Shown here piece by piece: positions 27,693-37,549 of a DNA stretch of 64,000 bases. The translations under genes and the position numbers were made by a program. Below the pieces are notes generated by a model. The model was given only the letters and a program-made list of their open reading frames with translations, was not told the origin of the DNA and searched no databases. Source of the DNA: JARRNE01 sp963824085 (GTDB taxonomy: Bacteria > Pseudomonadota > Gammaproteobacteria > Chromatiales > Chromatiaceae). The stretch is taken from NCBI GenBank assembly GCA_963824085.1, contig CAWGNT010000004.1:115194-179193 (forward strand). Direction: 5' to 3'. How positions within the stretch are numbered: the stretch's first letter is position 1; each line of letters opens with the position of its first letter.

Positions 27693-28046
27693 TCAATTGC
27701 CGATCTCGTCGCGCCGCACTCCGCTGCCGCCGTCGCCCACGTCCTGGCGCTGCAGTCCTTTGCCGTAGTCGCCGACCTCCTGCGGTTGCAGGCCGCGTCC
27801 GTAGTCACCGACCTGCTTCGGTTGTAGTCCACCGCTGTAGTCGCCGACCTCGCGGGGTTGTAGTCCGTGTCCATAATCGCCGACCTCATTGCGCTGCAGT
27901 CCCTGGCCGTAGTCGCCAACCGCATCGCGCTGAAGTCCACCGCCCTCGTTGCTCGACAAATCCTCCGCAACCGCCGGGGTCTTCGCCATGCAAAATCCGC
28001 CGACGACGGCGGCGATAAGTAACAGGAATCCGGATCGCTGAAGCAT
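27693..28046 (-). CDS. Secreted protein of 12-residue repeats (VGDYGxGLQxxE)
   Basis: The start at 28046 (MLQRSGFLLLIAAVVGG) gives a signal peptide of about 28 residues; a GTG three codons earlier is also open. From residue 36 to the end the protein is seven 12-residue units of the form G-x-G-L-Q-x-x-x-V-G-D-Y. The last two are decayed. There are no cysteines in the mature part. The units alternate charged and glycine-rich positions and could form a beta-solenoid or a ligand-binding strip. It is probably exported. I know no family for it. Confidence 0.7.
   Translation of the reverse strand: MLQRSGFLLLIAAVVGGFCMAKTPAVAEDLSSNEGGGLQRDAVGDYGQGLQRNEVGDYGHGLQPREVGDYSGGLQPKQVGDYGRGLQPQEVGDYGKGLQRQDVGDGGSGVRRDEIGN
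27696..27941 (-). repeat. 36-bp tandem repeat inside the secreted repeat protein gene
   Basis: Seven imperfect 36-bp units keep the reading frame and encode the repeated 12-residue motif. Differences between units fall mainly at the three variable codons. Confidence 0.75.
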
Positions 28047-28055
28047 CTCTACCAC

Positions 28056-28987
28056 CGCCTACGTTAGGGTTCGGTACAGAGGACGCCGGCGCAGTCCATC
28101 GACGGACGGTAGACGCGCCTTTGCGTCCAGACCTCCTGCAGCATAGCTCGAAACATGACCCCTGGCGAAGCAGTGGGCCGATGGTCGGGGCGTGTGCCCG
28201 GGCTCTTTTCCCGGGGTCGCGCGCGGCCAGGTCGTGCACGGGATGCCCGCAAAAAAATGCAGCAGCCGGACGGCCAGTTGGGGGTTATGAACCAGCATCG
28301 GTTGGCGGCGGAGCAAAAGGGATGCGTCGTCCTCTGGGCGTGACGAATCTGTTCCCCAGCACCCGCGGCGGCGAAAGCGCCGGCAACTTCTCCTCAGACG
28401 CCGTCCTGCTGCCGGTCTGCCAACTCACCGTACGCTGCTTCGATGTAACGCAAAGAGCGACGATCGCCGCATGGGCCGCTGGTGGACGGTTCCGCCGGAG
28501 ACAGAACGGTCCTACAAATTGGGTGGCCCTTCGGGGTTCGTCTCAGCTACCGTGAAGACCAAGAGCACACACGGTAGGAGAGAGCTCGATCGACCCTGCT
28601 CTGGGCCGGTCCCATTCTTGCCTCGCATTCGTCTTGGGGAACGGACGCCAGCACCGGTACGAGTTATACACAACGCACACGGCTTTCTCGCCTCTTGACC
28701 GAGGGGCCGGGTTGCGCACGCCCGGGGGGAGTCGGCAGCAGGGAGGCCGCCGTCAAGCCTTCAGGACGAATTCACGGCGTCCCGCGGCGGACGCAAACCG
28801 GCCCCAGAAAAACGAAAACCCAAATCCGAACGGTATATCAGACGCCTGTGACGAACCCTGGTTTTCGGATGCCATGCGCTGAGAAGTCCCCGATGGATTT
28901 ATTCAGCGCTTCGTTGCAGGACCGCGCACCCTGCGGTCGCATGGAGATGGATTTACCTACGGACAGAACCCGACCCCATACGCCAGC
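28056..28987. other. Intergenic region, about 930 bases
   Basis: Several short frames on both strands exist but none has both a ribosome site and a protein-like composition. A reverse-oriented palindromic element lies at 28703-28805. The rest holds nothing I can identify. Confidence 0.5.
28703..28805. repeat. Dispersed palindromic element, reverse orientation
   Basis: The arms ggggccgggttgcgc and gacgcaaaccggcccc pair imperfectly. The inner hairpin cggcagcagggaggccgccg and the reversed core gacgaattcacggcgtccc match the family. Confidence 0.7.
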
Positions 28988-30262
28988 ATGAGCTCGATTT
29001 CCAGTCTCGCGGCACCCCTTCTGCACGATCCAATCTTCGTCCTTGCCGCCATGCTCGTGGGCGGTACTCTGGTCGGGCGCCTGCTCAGGTTCATCGGATT
29101 GCCGTCCTTGACGGGCTACATCCTGACGGGCCTCGCCCTCGGACCACAGACGGGCCACCTGATCAGCCAGGATATGCTGGGTCCCCTAAGCGCATTCACC
29201 GAGGTCGCGCTTGGGGTCATCGCCTTCAACATCGGCTCGGCCTTCGATCGCAGGACCCTGAAGGCCCTCGGATTCGGCGTTGTCTTCGTGACACTGGGAC
29301 AGCTGGTCGTGGTGGTGGCCCTGATCACCTCGGCCGCCTTGCTGCTCGGGCTATCGATGGATTATGCGCTGCTGCTCGGCGTGCTTGGCTTTCCCGCAGG
29401 GCCGACGATGACCTATCTGCTGCTGCGAGACCTGGGGACCAAGGGACCTTTTGTCTCCTACGTGTTCGGCACAATTGCACTAGGTGATGTGCTGTGCGTT
29501 GTTGCCTTCGGCGTCCTGTCGACCCTGGTGCTCTCAAACCTCGGCGGCGGCGCACCGGACATTCAGGCGGCAGTGACGGCGAGTGTCCTGCACGAAGCGA
29601 CGTCCCTCGGGGTCGGCATGGGACTCGCGCTCCTCACCGTCCCGCTCCTGCGGATAGCCGAGCGGGACCAATTCCTGCGGGACGATCAACGTCAGGCACT
29701 CTTCTTCGGCGCCCTGCTGGCGGCGATCGGCGTCGCTGGCGCCTTCGATCTCTCCCACTTGTTGACTCCGATGGGGACAGGGTTCGTGCTCGCCAACGGC
29801 ATGCAGACACAATCCCTGGACCGCCTCAAGGCATCGATCGATTCCCTGACCGCGCCCCTCTTTATCATCTTTCTCGTCACCGCGGGGGCCCACCTGCGGC
29901 CCGATTCGGTCGCCCAGCCTATGATCGTACTGATCGCAACCATCTATGTGGTGGCCGGAATCGCGGGCAGAGTCACCGGTACCTTTGCAGTCGCAAGCCT
30001 GCTTCGGCTCGGGCCGGGGATCCGCAAGTTCCTTGGATTCTCGAGCTCGATCCAGGGCGGACTGAACGTGGGCCTCGCGCTGTCCCTGCTGCACTCCGCG
30101 ATGCGCACCACCTCCGGTGCAGCATTGGACCCCGTCCAGCAGCTTGTCGCGACCTTGCTGGTGGGAGTGCTGATCTATCAGCTCGCTGGCCCACTGATCG
30201 TCCGTTACGGCGTGAAACGCGGGGCGGCGCTGGAAGCCGACGCCCAGGCAACGGCAGAATAG
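28988..30262 (+). CDS. Kef/CPA2-type cation:proton antiporter
   Basis: The 424-residue protein is almost wholly hydrophobic, with about twelve membrane spans. The N-terminal part (LVGGTLVGRLLRFIGLPSLT, GYILTGLALGP) is the standard opening of the Na+/H+ exchanger family, and a central GFPAGPTMTYLL resembles the ion-path region. There is no C-terminal TrkA-N or TrkA-C nucleotide domain, so it lacks the usual ligand gate. It should exchange Na+ or K+ for protons across the inner membrane. The ribosome site is poor. A palindromic element follows its stop. Confidence 0.85.
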   Translation: MSSISSLAAPLLHDPIFVLAAMLVGGTLVGRLLRFIGLPSLTGYILTGLALGPQTGHLISQDMLGPLSAFTEVALGVIAFNIGSAFDRRTLKALGFGVVFVTLGQLVVVVALITSAALLLGLSMDYALLLGVLGFPAGPTMTYLLLRDLGTKGPFVSYVFGTIALGDVLCVVAFGVLSTLVLSNLGGGAPDIQAAVTASVLHEATSLGVGMGLALLTVPLLRIAERDQFLRDDQRQALFFGALLAAIGVAGAFDLSHLLTPMGTGFVLANGMQTQSLDRLKASIDSLTAPLFIIFLVTAGAHLRPDSVAQPMIVLIATIYVVAGIAGRVTGTFAVASLLRLGPGIRKFLGFSSSIQGGLNVGLALSLLHSAMRTTSGAALDPVQQLVATLLVGVLIYQLAGPLIVRYGVKRGAALEADAQATAE

Positions 30263-30358
30263 CGCTGCTGCGAACCGCCGGCGGAGGACAACCCCGGGCG
30301 GCACCCTATTTCGCGGTCGGGCTTGATATACCGTTCCATCTTGCAAGTTTCTTTTTTT

Positions 30359-30459
30359 GGGACGGGCCGCTCCCGCCCGGGGACGCCGTGAATACGTCCA
30401 TGTAGGCTTGACGGCAGCCTCCCTGCTGCCGACACCCACGGCGCGAGCGGCCCGTCCCC
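30359..30459. repeat. Dispersed palindromic element, forward orientation
   Basis: The arms gggacgggccgctcccgc and gcgagcggcccgtccc pair. The core gtgaatacgtccatgtaggc and inner hairpin cggcagcctccctgctgccg are the clearest in the window. A T-run precedes it. Confidence 0.85.
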
Positions 30460-30568
30460 TCTGGTGCAGGAGCGAAAATGTCGGGCGAGTTCGGTATACC
30501 ATGTCCACTTAGAGCCGCGGGCCTACATAGACATCGAATTTCAGCAACGCCACTGAGGAACGCCAACC

Positions 30569-31468
30569 GTGAGATCGCTTCGTTCGACCATCGCCCTCGT
30601 CACCCTGTTCGCCGTCGGAAATCTGCAGGCGGCCACCCCGGCCAAGGAGCCGGCAGCCGGTCAGCCGCCTGCCGTCGACGGAAACGTCACTATCGCAACG
30701 GTTAACGGCAAGCCCTATTCGGTGGAGCTGTTCCGCGTGTTCTATGCCCAGCGGCTACAGGCGGCCCAGGCCCAGGACTCGCCGGAGTTTCAGACCCGGA
30801 CTCTCGACGAGTTCATGACGCTGGTCGTGGCTGCCCAGGAGGCCGGGAAGCGCAAGCTCACCGAGCGCGACGACGTGAAGGCGGCGTTGGAGCTGCAGCG
30901 CCTGCAAGTGCTCTCCAACGTGACGCTCCAAGCCATGGCGCGCGACGAGAAGGTATCCGACGACGAGATCAAGAAGGCCTACGATGAGTTCGTCGCGAAA
31001 ACAAAGCGCACTCAGTACAAGGCGCGGCACATCCTGGTCAAGACAAAGGACGAGGCGGAGAAGCTCATCAAGCAGCTCGGCAAGGGTGCCGACTTCAGCA
31101 AGCTGGCAAGAGACAACTCTATGGCCCCCAACGCGAAGAACGGCGGCGAGCTTGGATGGGTGGTTGCCGACCAGATTCCCAAGCCGTTATCCGAAGCGCT
31201 GGCCAAACTGAAGCCGAACACCTACGCGAAGGAACCGGTGAGGACGCAATTCGGCTGGCACGTCATCGATCTCGAGGACACCCGCACCGCGGAGCCACCG
31301 TCGTTGGAAGACCTCAAACCACAGCTGACGGCATTCTTGCAGCGGCAGAAGGCCACCGAGGAACTGATCAAGCTGCGCGACAACGCTATGGTGGAGCTCA
31401 ACCCCGACATCGTAAAGACGAAGCCCGGGACCGAACCGGAGAAGAAGGCCACCCCGAAGAGCAAGTAA
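30569..31468 (+). CDS. Periplasmic peptidyl-prolyl isomerase, parvulin (PpiC/SurA) type
   Basis: The 299-residue protein starts at a GTG after gaggaacg, with a signal peptide ending LQAA. An N-terminal helical chaperone-like part (about 40-135) precedes one rotamase domain: ARHILVKTKDEAEKLI, GADFSKLARDNS and FGWHVIDLEDTR. The tail is lysine-rich (KKATPKSK). Such proteins help outer-membrane proteins fold. The family's GGxLG motif is present as GGELGWV. No operon partner is seen. Confidence 0.92.
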   Translation: MRSLRSTIALVTLFAVGNLQAATPAKEPAAGQPPAVDGNVTIATVNGKPYSVELFRVFYAQRLQAAQAQDSPEFQTRTLDEFMTLVVAAQEAGKRKLTERDDVKAALELQRLQVLSNVTLQAMARDEKVSDDEIKKAYDEFVAKTKRTQYKARHILVKTKDEAEKLIKQLGKGADFSKLARDNSMAPNAKNGGELGWVVADQIPKPLSEALAKLKPNTYAKEPVRTQFGWHVIDLEDTRTAEPPSLEDLKPQLTAFLQRQKATEELIKLRDNAMVELNPDIVKTKPGTEPEKKATPKSK

Positions 31469-31635
31469 AAGAAAGGGTTTCAGTGCGCTGACATCGGAGA
31501 CTCCGCGGAATCCGGCAGACCAGCGACCCGACTGGTGAACCCACGGAGCCGCCGCGGGAATCGGCGCCCAATCGCCAGACGCCGCCTTGCAGAGAAGCGG
31601 CTCGCGGACAACGGCGCCCTCCCTGGCGCCGCGGC

Positions 31636-32634
31636 TCACGCGCGGGTAACCGCGCGCAACGCCCCGTCGGCGATCGCGGACAACAAGCGCTCAATCGGGC
31701 GCTTGCGCCCTTCATAGCTGACCAGATAGATGTCCGCTTCGCGGCTGGCCTCGAGCAGATAGTCGTCGCTCGTTTTTATCTCGTCCACCAACCCGAGATC
31801 AAGCGCCTGCCGGCCGTGCCAGTATTCGCCCGTCGCGATGCGCCCGAGGTCCACGTCTGGCCGGTATTCCTTGATGAAATCCTTGAACAGGACGTGTGTG
31901 TCCTCGAGCTGCTGTTGCAGCTTCTCGCGACCGGCCTCCGTGTTCTCTCCGAACAGCGTGAGCGTGCGCTTGTACTCACCCGCCGTGTGGAGCTCGAAAT
32001 CGATACCGTTTCGTTCCAGCGCGCGATGGAAATTGGGGAGCTGGGCCACCACCCCGATCGAGCCGACCGCGGCGAATGGAGCCGCGATGATGCGGTCCGC
32101 CACGCACGCCATCAGATAGCCCCCGCTGGCGGCGACCTTGTCCACGGCGATTGTGAGCGGGACCTTGCGGGTTCGAAGACGTGCAAGCTGTGATGCAGCC
32201 AGACCGTGCTCGGTCACGATGCCGCCGGCGTTTTCCAGCCGAACCAGGACCTCGTCTTTCTCCCCGGCCTCCATCAGGACGCCGGTGACGACCTCCCGCA
32301 GTGAGCCCACCTCCGTTGCCTTGATATCACCGTGGAAGTCGACCACGAAGACGCGGCGGCGATGTTCTCCCTTATCGCTCTTGCGGCGCTGCTTGTCCGC
32401 CTTCTTATCGGCCTTGAGCACCTTCAGCAGCGCCTTCTTCGGTAGAGATGCCCGCTTCAACGCCCGCTTCATGCTGCGGTACTTGTCGTTGAGATTCACG
32501 ATCTCCAGGCGATCGCCGTCGAGCCGCTGGCCCTTGCGGGAGCGCATGACAATCATCAGCACCGCGCCGATGGCGAGGACTATGGTGAGGGCCTTGGCGA
32601 GGAAGAGTCCGTAGTCGATGAGGGCGTCGATCAC
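31636..32634 (-). CDS. sohB: Inner-membrane S49 peptidase SohB
   Basis: The 332-residue protease starts at GTG 32634 after ggagcac. It has one N-terminal membrane span (ALTIVLAIGAVLMIVM) and a basic linker. The S49 core shows the catalytic serine in DKVAASGGYLMACVADR and the likely catalytic lysine in HTAGEYKRTLTLFGEN. It would degrade signal peptides or damaged membrane proteins. It is transcribed with the same polarity as thyA, about 35 bases upstream, and may be cotranscribed with it. Confidence 0.93.
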   Translation of the reverse strand: MIDALIDYGLFLAKALTIVLAIGAVLMIVMRSRKGQRLDGDRLEIVNLNDKYRSMKRALKRASLPKKALLKVLKADKKADKQRRKSDKGEHRRRVFVVDFHGDIKATEVGSLREVVTGVLMEAGEKDEVLVRLENAGGIVTEHGLAASQLARLRTRKVPLTIAVDKVAASGGYLMACVADRIIAAPFAAVGSIGVVAQLPNFHRALERNGIDFELHTAGEYKRTLTLFGENTEAGREKLQQQLEDTHVLFKDFIKEYRPDVDLGRIATGEYWHGRQALDLGLVDEIKTSDDYLLEASREADIYLVSYEGRKRPIERLLSAIADGALRAVTRA

Positions 32635-32669
32635 TGAAAGGTGCTCCTACGGGGGCAGACGCCCCGGGT

Positions 32670-33509
32670 TCAGACGGCGATGGGGGCACGAATCGCCGGG
32701 TGCGGGTCATAGCCGGGGAATTGAAAGTCGTCGAGGTCGTACCCGAACAACGAAGGCGGGCGGCGACGGATCTTCAACCGGGGAAGCGGACGCGGCCGGC
32801 GGTCGAGCTGGGCGAAAACGATGTCCTGCGTGAGGTGGTTCGCGTACAGGTGGAGGTCACCGAAGGTATGCACGAAGTCTCCGACGGCGAGATCGCACTG
32901 CTGGGCGACCATATGGGTGAGGAGGGCGTAGCTCGCGATGTTGAAGGGCACGCCCAGGAAGAGGTCGGCGCTGCGCTGGTAGAGCTGGCAGGACAGCCTG
33001 CCCGCGACAACGTAGAACTGGAACAGGCAGTGACAGGGGGCGAGCGCCATGCGCCCGCGGCTGGCATTTTCCTGGGGTGACAGCCCGTCCTGGGGAAGGT
33101 CGGCCGGATTCCATGCGGACACGACCAGACGGCGGGAATCCGGATTGCGCCGAATGGCATCCACCACGTCCGCCAGCTGGTCGACGGTTGAGCCGTCCGG
33201 GCAGGCCCAGCTCCGCCACTGGCGACCATAGATCGGACCCAAATCGCCGCTCGCACTCGCCCATTCGTTCCAGATGGTCACCCCGCGCTCGCGGAGCCAG
33301 TTGTTGTCCGTGGAGCCGGAGAGGAACCACAACAGCTCGTAGGTGACGCTCTTGAGATGGATCTTCTTGGTCGTGACGAGCGGGAATCCCCGCGACAGAT
33401 CGAATCGGATCTGGCGCCCGAAAACCGACCGCGTGCCGACGCCCGTACGGTCCGCCTTGTCCGTACCGTTCTCTACCACGTCCCGCAGCAGGGCCAGATA
33501 TTGCTCCAT
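32670..33509 (-). CDS. thyA: Thymidylate synthase
   Basis: The 279-residue enzyme makes dTMP from dUMP with methylene-tetrahydrofolate. It shows the opening DRTGVGTRSVFGRQIRFDL, the WNEWAS segment, the active cysteine in ALAPCHCLFQFYV (Cys159) and the nucleotide/folate contacts QRSADLFLGVPFN and HTFGDLHLYANH. A small insertion typical of some ThyA proteins (GLSPQENASRGR) lies before the active site. The start has ggagtggcc upstream. The sohB gene follows on the same strand. Confidence 0.97.
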   Translation of the reverse strand: MEQYLALLRDVVENGTDKADRTGVGTRSVFGRQIRFDLSRGFPLVTTKKIHLKSVTYELLWFLSGSTDNNWLRERGVTIWNEWASASGDLGPIYGRQWRSWACPDGSTVDQLADVVDAIRRNPDSRRLVVSAWNPADLPQDGLSPQENASRGRMALAPCHCLFQFYVVAGRLSCQLYQRSADLFLGVPFNIASYALLTHMVAQQCDLAVGDFVHTFGDLHLYANHLTQDIVFAQLDRRPRPLPRLKIRRRPPSLFGYDLDDFQFPGYDPHPAIRAPIAV

Positions 33510-33879
33510 GGGGCCACTCCTAAGCGGATAGCGTTTCCGACACGGCGACGCGACTCGTATCGGGGACTTATGTATACCGATGGCATTGGGGTCTTATCGC
33601 ATTCTTTGGGACGGACCGTACCCGACCCCGTCCCGCCGCACCCGAGTTATCGTGCTGACGGTCATGGCGTCAGCGCCACCCCGGAAAATGTAAGTCGCTG
33701 CCGCCATGACTGTTTCCCTCACCTCGGCCCTTCCCAGAAGGCGAGGAAGATTCGGAGCGCGCTGCGCGCGACTTTCTCGGTTATCAGCGCGCGAAAACTC
33801 AAATGCGAACGGCACAGCAGCCATGATGTTGGGCACGGCCGGAGGCCTTTGCCCATCCTCTTCACGCGATTCGCTACGC
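33510..33879. other. Intergenic region, about 370 bases
   Basis: This holds a half copy of the dispersed palindromic element (33608-33655) and nothing else recognisable. Confidence 0.5.
33608..33655. repeat. Partial dispersed palindromic element
   Basis: Only the right arm and flank remain: gggacggaccgtacccgacc, then gagttatcgtgctgac. The same flank follows the copies at 19022-19121 and 51325-51405. Confidence 0.45.
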
Positions 33880-35439
33880 CTACCCCGCGCCTCCCGCCAC
33901 CTTGACGGGCGCAACGAGCAGAGACGGCCCTTCCATGGCTGACGGTTTCGGCAAGCCCATGAGGCTGAGCACCGTCGGCGCAATGCTGTCGATCCCGGAC
34001 CCGATTGACAACCGCCAGGGGGTCTCGTCGATGATCAGGCAGGGAACTGGATAGACCGTATGCTGCGTCTGCGGCTCACCCGTCACCGGATCAATCATCT
34101 CGTCGCAATTGCCATGGTCAGCGGTCAGGATAATCGAGTAGCCCTCCTCCAGAGCCGTATCGAGCACCCGGCCCACCTCCCGGTCCAGCACCTCGACCGC
34201 TTCGATAACGGCTTCCCGCACCGCCGTGTGGCCAACCATGTCGCCGTTGGCGAAGTTGACGACCACGAAGGGAAAGCTGCGGCTGCGCAGGGCGTCGACC
34301 ACGGTATCGGCCACCTCGGCCGCACTCATCTCCGGCTGGAGATCGTAGGTCGCCACCTTCGGCGACGGGATCAACACCCGCTCCTCGCCGGGGAAGGGCT
34401 CGCCGCGGCCGCCGTTAAAGAAGAAGGTCACGTGGGCGTATTTCTCGGTCTCGGCACAGTGGAACTGTGCGAGACCAGCGTCCTCCAGCACCTGTCCAAG
34501 GGTCACGATAGGCGTCTCGTGATCGAAGGCGTACGGCAGTCCGTACCACTGGTCGTACTCCATCATGCAGGTCACATCGGCGGCCCGAAAGTCGCCGCGA
34601 TCGAATTGGTCGAAGTCCGGATTGAAGAGCGCCGTGACCGTCTGACGCGGGCGATCCTTGCGGAAGTTGAAAAAGATGACGCTGTCGCCATTCTCGATAC
34701 GTTCCGCACCAGCGATGACCGTCGGGACGATGAACTCATCATCCTCGCCCGCTGCATAGGCCTGCCGAATGGCCTCCCTCGGAGACGCGGCTGCCCTGCC
34801 CTTGCCTTGCACGAAGGCCCGCCAGGCCATCTCCGTTCGATCCCAGCGATTGTCCCGGTCCATGGCGTAGTAGCGGCCGGACACGGTCCCGATGCAGCCC
34901 CCGGCATGTTGGAGGGCGGCCTCCACGGGCGCCAGAAAGGTCTCCGCCGAGCGCGGCGGGGTGTCCCGGCCGTCAGTGATCATGTGAACTACAGGCGTCG
35001 CCCCTCGACGCCGGCACAGCTTGATCAGCGCCGCGAGGTGATTGATGTGGCTGTGGACACCCCCGTCAGAGACCAGCCCCATAAGATGCACCGGCCGTCC
35101 CCGTTCTGCAGCGCGTGTCGCCGCCGCGCACAGCGCCCGGTTCTCGAAGAAGCTGCGGTCCGCGATGGCGTCATCGATGAGCACCAGATCCTGCCGGATG
35201 ACGCACCCGGAGCCAAGCGTCATATGTCCGACCTCCGAGTTCCCCATCTGCCCGTCGGGCAGGCCTACGGCCCGGCCAGAGGCGTGCAGCAGCGTGTGGG
35301 GATAGTGTGAGAAGTAGTCGTCGAAACGCGGAGTCTCGGCGATCGCGATCGCGTTGTTCGCCTTGCTCGGATTGGCGCCGAAGCCGTCCAGGATGATCAG
35401 GATCACCGGACGCCGCGGCACATTCAGCTTGTCGGCCAT
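33880..35439 (-). CDS. gpmI: Cofactor-independent phosphoglycerate mutase
   Basis: The 519-residue enzyme interconverts 2- and 3-phosphoglycerate using two Mn2+. Key sites are visible: the first metal aspartate in LIILDGFG, the phospho-acceptor serine in MGNSEVGHMTLGSG, DGRDTPPRSA, and the late metal cluster ILTADHGNCDEM. The length is normal. The start at 35439 follows ggagaag. It stands between thyA and the divergent glgC, both in central carbon or nucleotide metabolism, with no sign of shared control. Confidence 0.96.
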   Translation of the reverse strand: MADKLNVPRRPVILIILDGFGANPSKANNAIAIAETPRFDDYFSHYPHTLLHASGRAVGLPDGQMGNSEVGHMTLGSGCVIRQDLVLIDDAIADRSFFENRALCAAATRAAERGRPVHLMGLVSDGGVHSHINHLAALIKLCRRRGATPVVHMITDGRDTPPRSAETFLAPVEAALQHAGGCIGTVSGRYYAMDRDNRWDRTEMAWRAFVQGKGRAAASPREAIRQAYAAGEDDEFIVPTVIAGAERIENGDSVIFFNFRKDRPRQTVTALFNPDFDQFDRGDFRAADVTCMMEYDQWYGLPYAFDHETPIVTLGQVLEDAGLAQFHCAETEKYAHVTFFFNGGRGEPFPGEERVLIPSPKVATYDLQPEMSAAEVADTVVDALRSRSFPFVVVNFANGDMVGHTAVREAVIEAVEVLDREVGRVLDTALEEGYSIILTADHGNCDEMIDPVTGEPQTQHTVYPVPCLIIDETPWRLSIGSGIDSIAPTVLSLMGLPKPSAMEGPSLLVAPVKVAGGAG

Positions 35440-35717
35440 CGATCTTCTCCCACGGGAAATCTCAAAACGCGCTAGTGTAGTTGGTTTGCATGACCAATGT
35501 CGTCACGACCAGAAGCGCCATCCCGCTCGGCCGCCGCACTGTCATCGGTCACCCCCGAACGGGAAAAATCCGCGGCCACGCGTTCTCGGCGGGCCAAATC
35601 TCGTCCACAATAAGGGGACGGCCGTGCGGGGCCTTGCCCAAGCGCAGCCCGTCGTCCGCGGGACAGGCAGTAAGCAACAGGCGAAGCGCCCACTTTCATC
35701 AGGCGCGGGGAGGAAAG

Positions 35718-36977
35718 ATGCAGACCGACCGGATTATCGCGTTCGTCATGGCAGGGGGACAGGGATCCCGCCTGCAACCCTTGACTGCCGCCCGCTCGAA
35801 GCCCTCAGTGCCCTTTGGCGCACGCTACCGGATCGTGGACTTCGTTCTCAGTAATTTCGTCAACTCCCAGATTCAGACAATCTATCTCCTCGTCCAGTAC
35901 AAGTCCCAGTCTCTGATTGAGCACGTTCGCAAGGCTTGGACCATCTCGCCGCTCCTCCCCGACCAGTTCGTCACCGTGGTGCCGCCGCAGATGATGATCG
36001 GCGAGCACTGGTTTCAAGGCACCGCCGATGCGGTCCATCAGAACATCAACCTGATCGAGGACCATCAGCCCGATCTAGTGGCCGTGTTCGGCGCCGACCA
36101 TATCTATAGGATGGACATACGGCAGATGGTCGCCTCCCACCGCGAGCGGGCTGCAGACGTCACCATCGCCGCCCTCCCCGTTCCACTACGCGAAGCATCG
36201 AGCTTCGGCGTTATCGCGGCCGAATCCGACGGCCGTATCAGCGCCTTCCAGGAGAAACCTGCCAACCCGGCCCACATGCCCGGGGACCCGGAGCGCGCGT
36301 TCGCATCCATGGGCAACTACATCTTCGACAAACAGGTGCTGATGGACGCCCTGCACGAGGCGCGCAAGAACGGCGAGACGGACTTCGGCGGCCACGTGCT
36401 GCCGCGACTGCTGCGCACCCACCGGCTGTTCGCCTACGATTTCGCAACCAATGAGATCCCCGGGGTCAAGCCATACGAGGACCGGACTTACTGGCGGGAC
36501 GTCGGCACCATCGACGCCTATTTCGACGCCCACAAGGACGTGCTGGGAGGCGAACCGTTATTCGACGCGTTCAATCCCTTGTGGCCCATATATTCCAGCA
36601 ACTACCAAGGGCCCGTGGCACGTCTCCTGGGCGGTGAGGTGCGCAACAGCCTGCTCGGCGCGGCCACGGTAATTCACGACGGGGCGCGGATTCACAACTC
36701 CATCATCCGGCGCGAGACCGTCATCGAGGAGGATGTGCAGCTGGAAGACTGTATCATCATGGACTACTGCCGCATCTGCCGCGGCGCGCGGCTGCGCCGC
36801 GTCATCGTAGATCGCCACAACATCGTCGAAGCCAACGAACGCATCGGCTACGACGAGGAGGCGGACCGCCAGCGCTTCAAGGTAAGCCCCGGGGGCGTCA
36901 CCGTCATACCCGGCGGCCGCGCGAGCTTCTTTGCCCGCGGCTCCCGGGGGACCAGCCTCGGAGGGTATTCCGAGTAG
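35718..36977 (+). CDS. glgC: Glucose-1-phosphate adenylyltransferase
   Basis: The 419-residue enzyme makes ADP-glucose for glycogen. The ATG at 35718 is chosen because ggggaggaaag lies just upstream, although the frame is open for 79 more codons. Motifs: FVMAGGQGSRLQPLT (nucleotide loop), SKPSVPFGARYRIVDF, VFGADHIYRMD, FQEKPANP, and a left-handed helix repeat region near the C-terminus (IHNSIIRRETVIEEDVQLED). ADP-glucose could also feed sucrose synthesis in organisms with such pathways. It is followed by GC-rich inverted repeats around 37025-37044. Confidence 0.96.
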   Translation: MQTDRIIAFVMAGGQGSRLQPLTAARSKPSVPFGARYRIVDFVLSNFVNSQIQTIYLLVQYKSQSLIEHVRKAWTISPLLPDQFVTVVPPQMMIGEHWFQGTADAVHQNINLIEDHQPDLVAVFGADHIYRMDIRQMVASHRERAADVTIAALPVPLREASSFGVIAAESDGRISAFQEKPANPAHMPGDPERAFASMGNYIFDKQVLMDALHEARKNGETDFGGHVLPRLLRTHRLFAYDFATNEIPGVKPYEDRTYWRDVGTIDAYFDAHKDVLGGEPLFDAFNPLWPIYSSNYQGPVARLLGGEVRNSLLGAATVIHDGARIHNSIIRRETVIEEDVQLEDCIIMDYCRICRGARLRRVIVDRHNIVEANERIGYDEEADRQRFKVSPGGVTVIPGGRASFFARGSRGTSLGGYSE

Positions 36978-37150
36978 GCGAAAGCACAGTTTCTCCCCCG
37001 CCCCAGGGCGGAGGCGCAAGAGTTCCTCCCCCCTGGGAGGGGAGTCGAGACCTGACCATCACCACAGCGCATCCGAGAAGCCCGGGTAACTCCCTCGCCC
37101 CTGTTGGGGGCGGGGTGAGGGGGAAATGTCCGAAACGCCAGCCGACGACG

Positions 37151-37549
37151 ATGGACACCAATATCCGCAAGACACTGATCAAAGTCATCGGGGAATTCCC
37201 CGAAATCAAGCTAGCCGTCCTCTTCGGCTCGCTAGCGAGGGGAACCCAACGCGATGACAGCGACGTAGACATTGCGGTTGCAAGCGAAAGACCTTTGCCG
37301 TCAGAGCGTCGGCTTCGCCTCCTCGAGGCGCTGGCGATCTCGCTTGGCCGCCCCGTTGACTTGGTCGACCTCAAGACTGCCGGATATTTCGTGATGAAAC
37401 AGGCGTTGATCCACGGCGAAATCGTCCTGTGCACAGATCGCTCCGTTCTGGCCGAGGTAGGCAAAAGGCTCGTATTCGAACGTGAGGACTTTGCGCCCTA
37501 CGTGCGCCGCACGTTGCGTGAGAGGAGACGCGCATGGATCGGGATGTAA
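37151..37549 (+). CDS. mntA: MntA-type nucleotidyltransferase antitoxin, module 1
   Basis: The 132-residue minimal nucleotidyltransferase has FGSLARG (26-31) and the DSDVDIAV metal pair (Asp38, Asp40), then LGRPVDLVDL. In type VII toxin-antitoxin pairs this protein attaches AMP to the partner HEPN RNase and silences it. It overlaps the downstream hepT by 16 bases, the usual coupling. The ATG at 37151 is used; a GTG 12 codons earlier is possible. Confidence 0.85.
   Translation: MDTNIRKTLIKVIGEFPEIKLAVLFGSLARGTQRDDSDVDIAVASERPLPSERRLRLLEALAISLGRPVDLVDLKTAGYFVMKQALIHGEIVLCTDRSVLAEVGKRLVFEREDFAPYVRRTLRERRRAWIGM

Noticed and set aside
27696..27941. Possible CRISPR array
   Set aside because: The 36-bp period keeps a reading frame and has no distinct spacers; it encodes a repeat protein behind a signal peptide.
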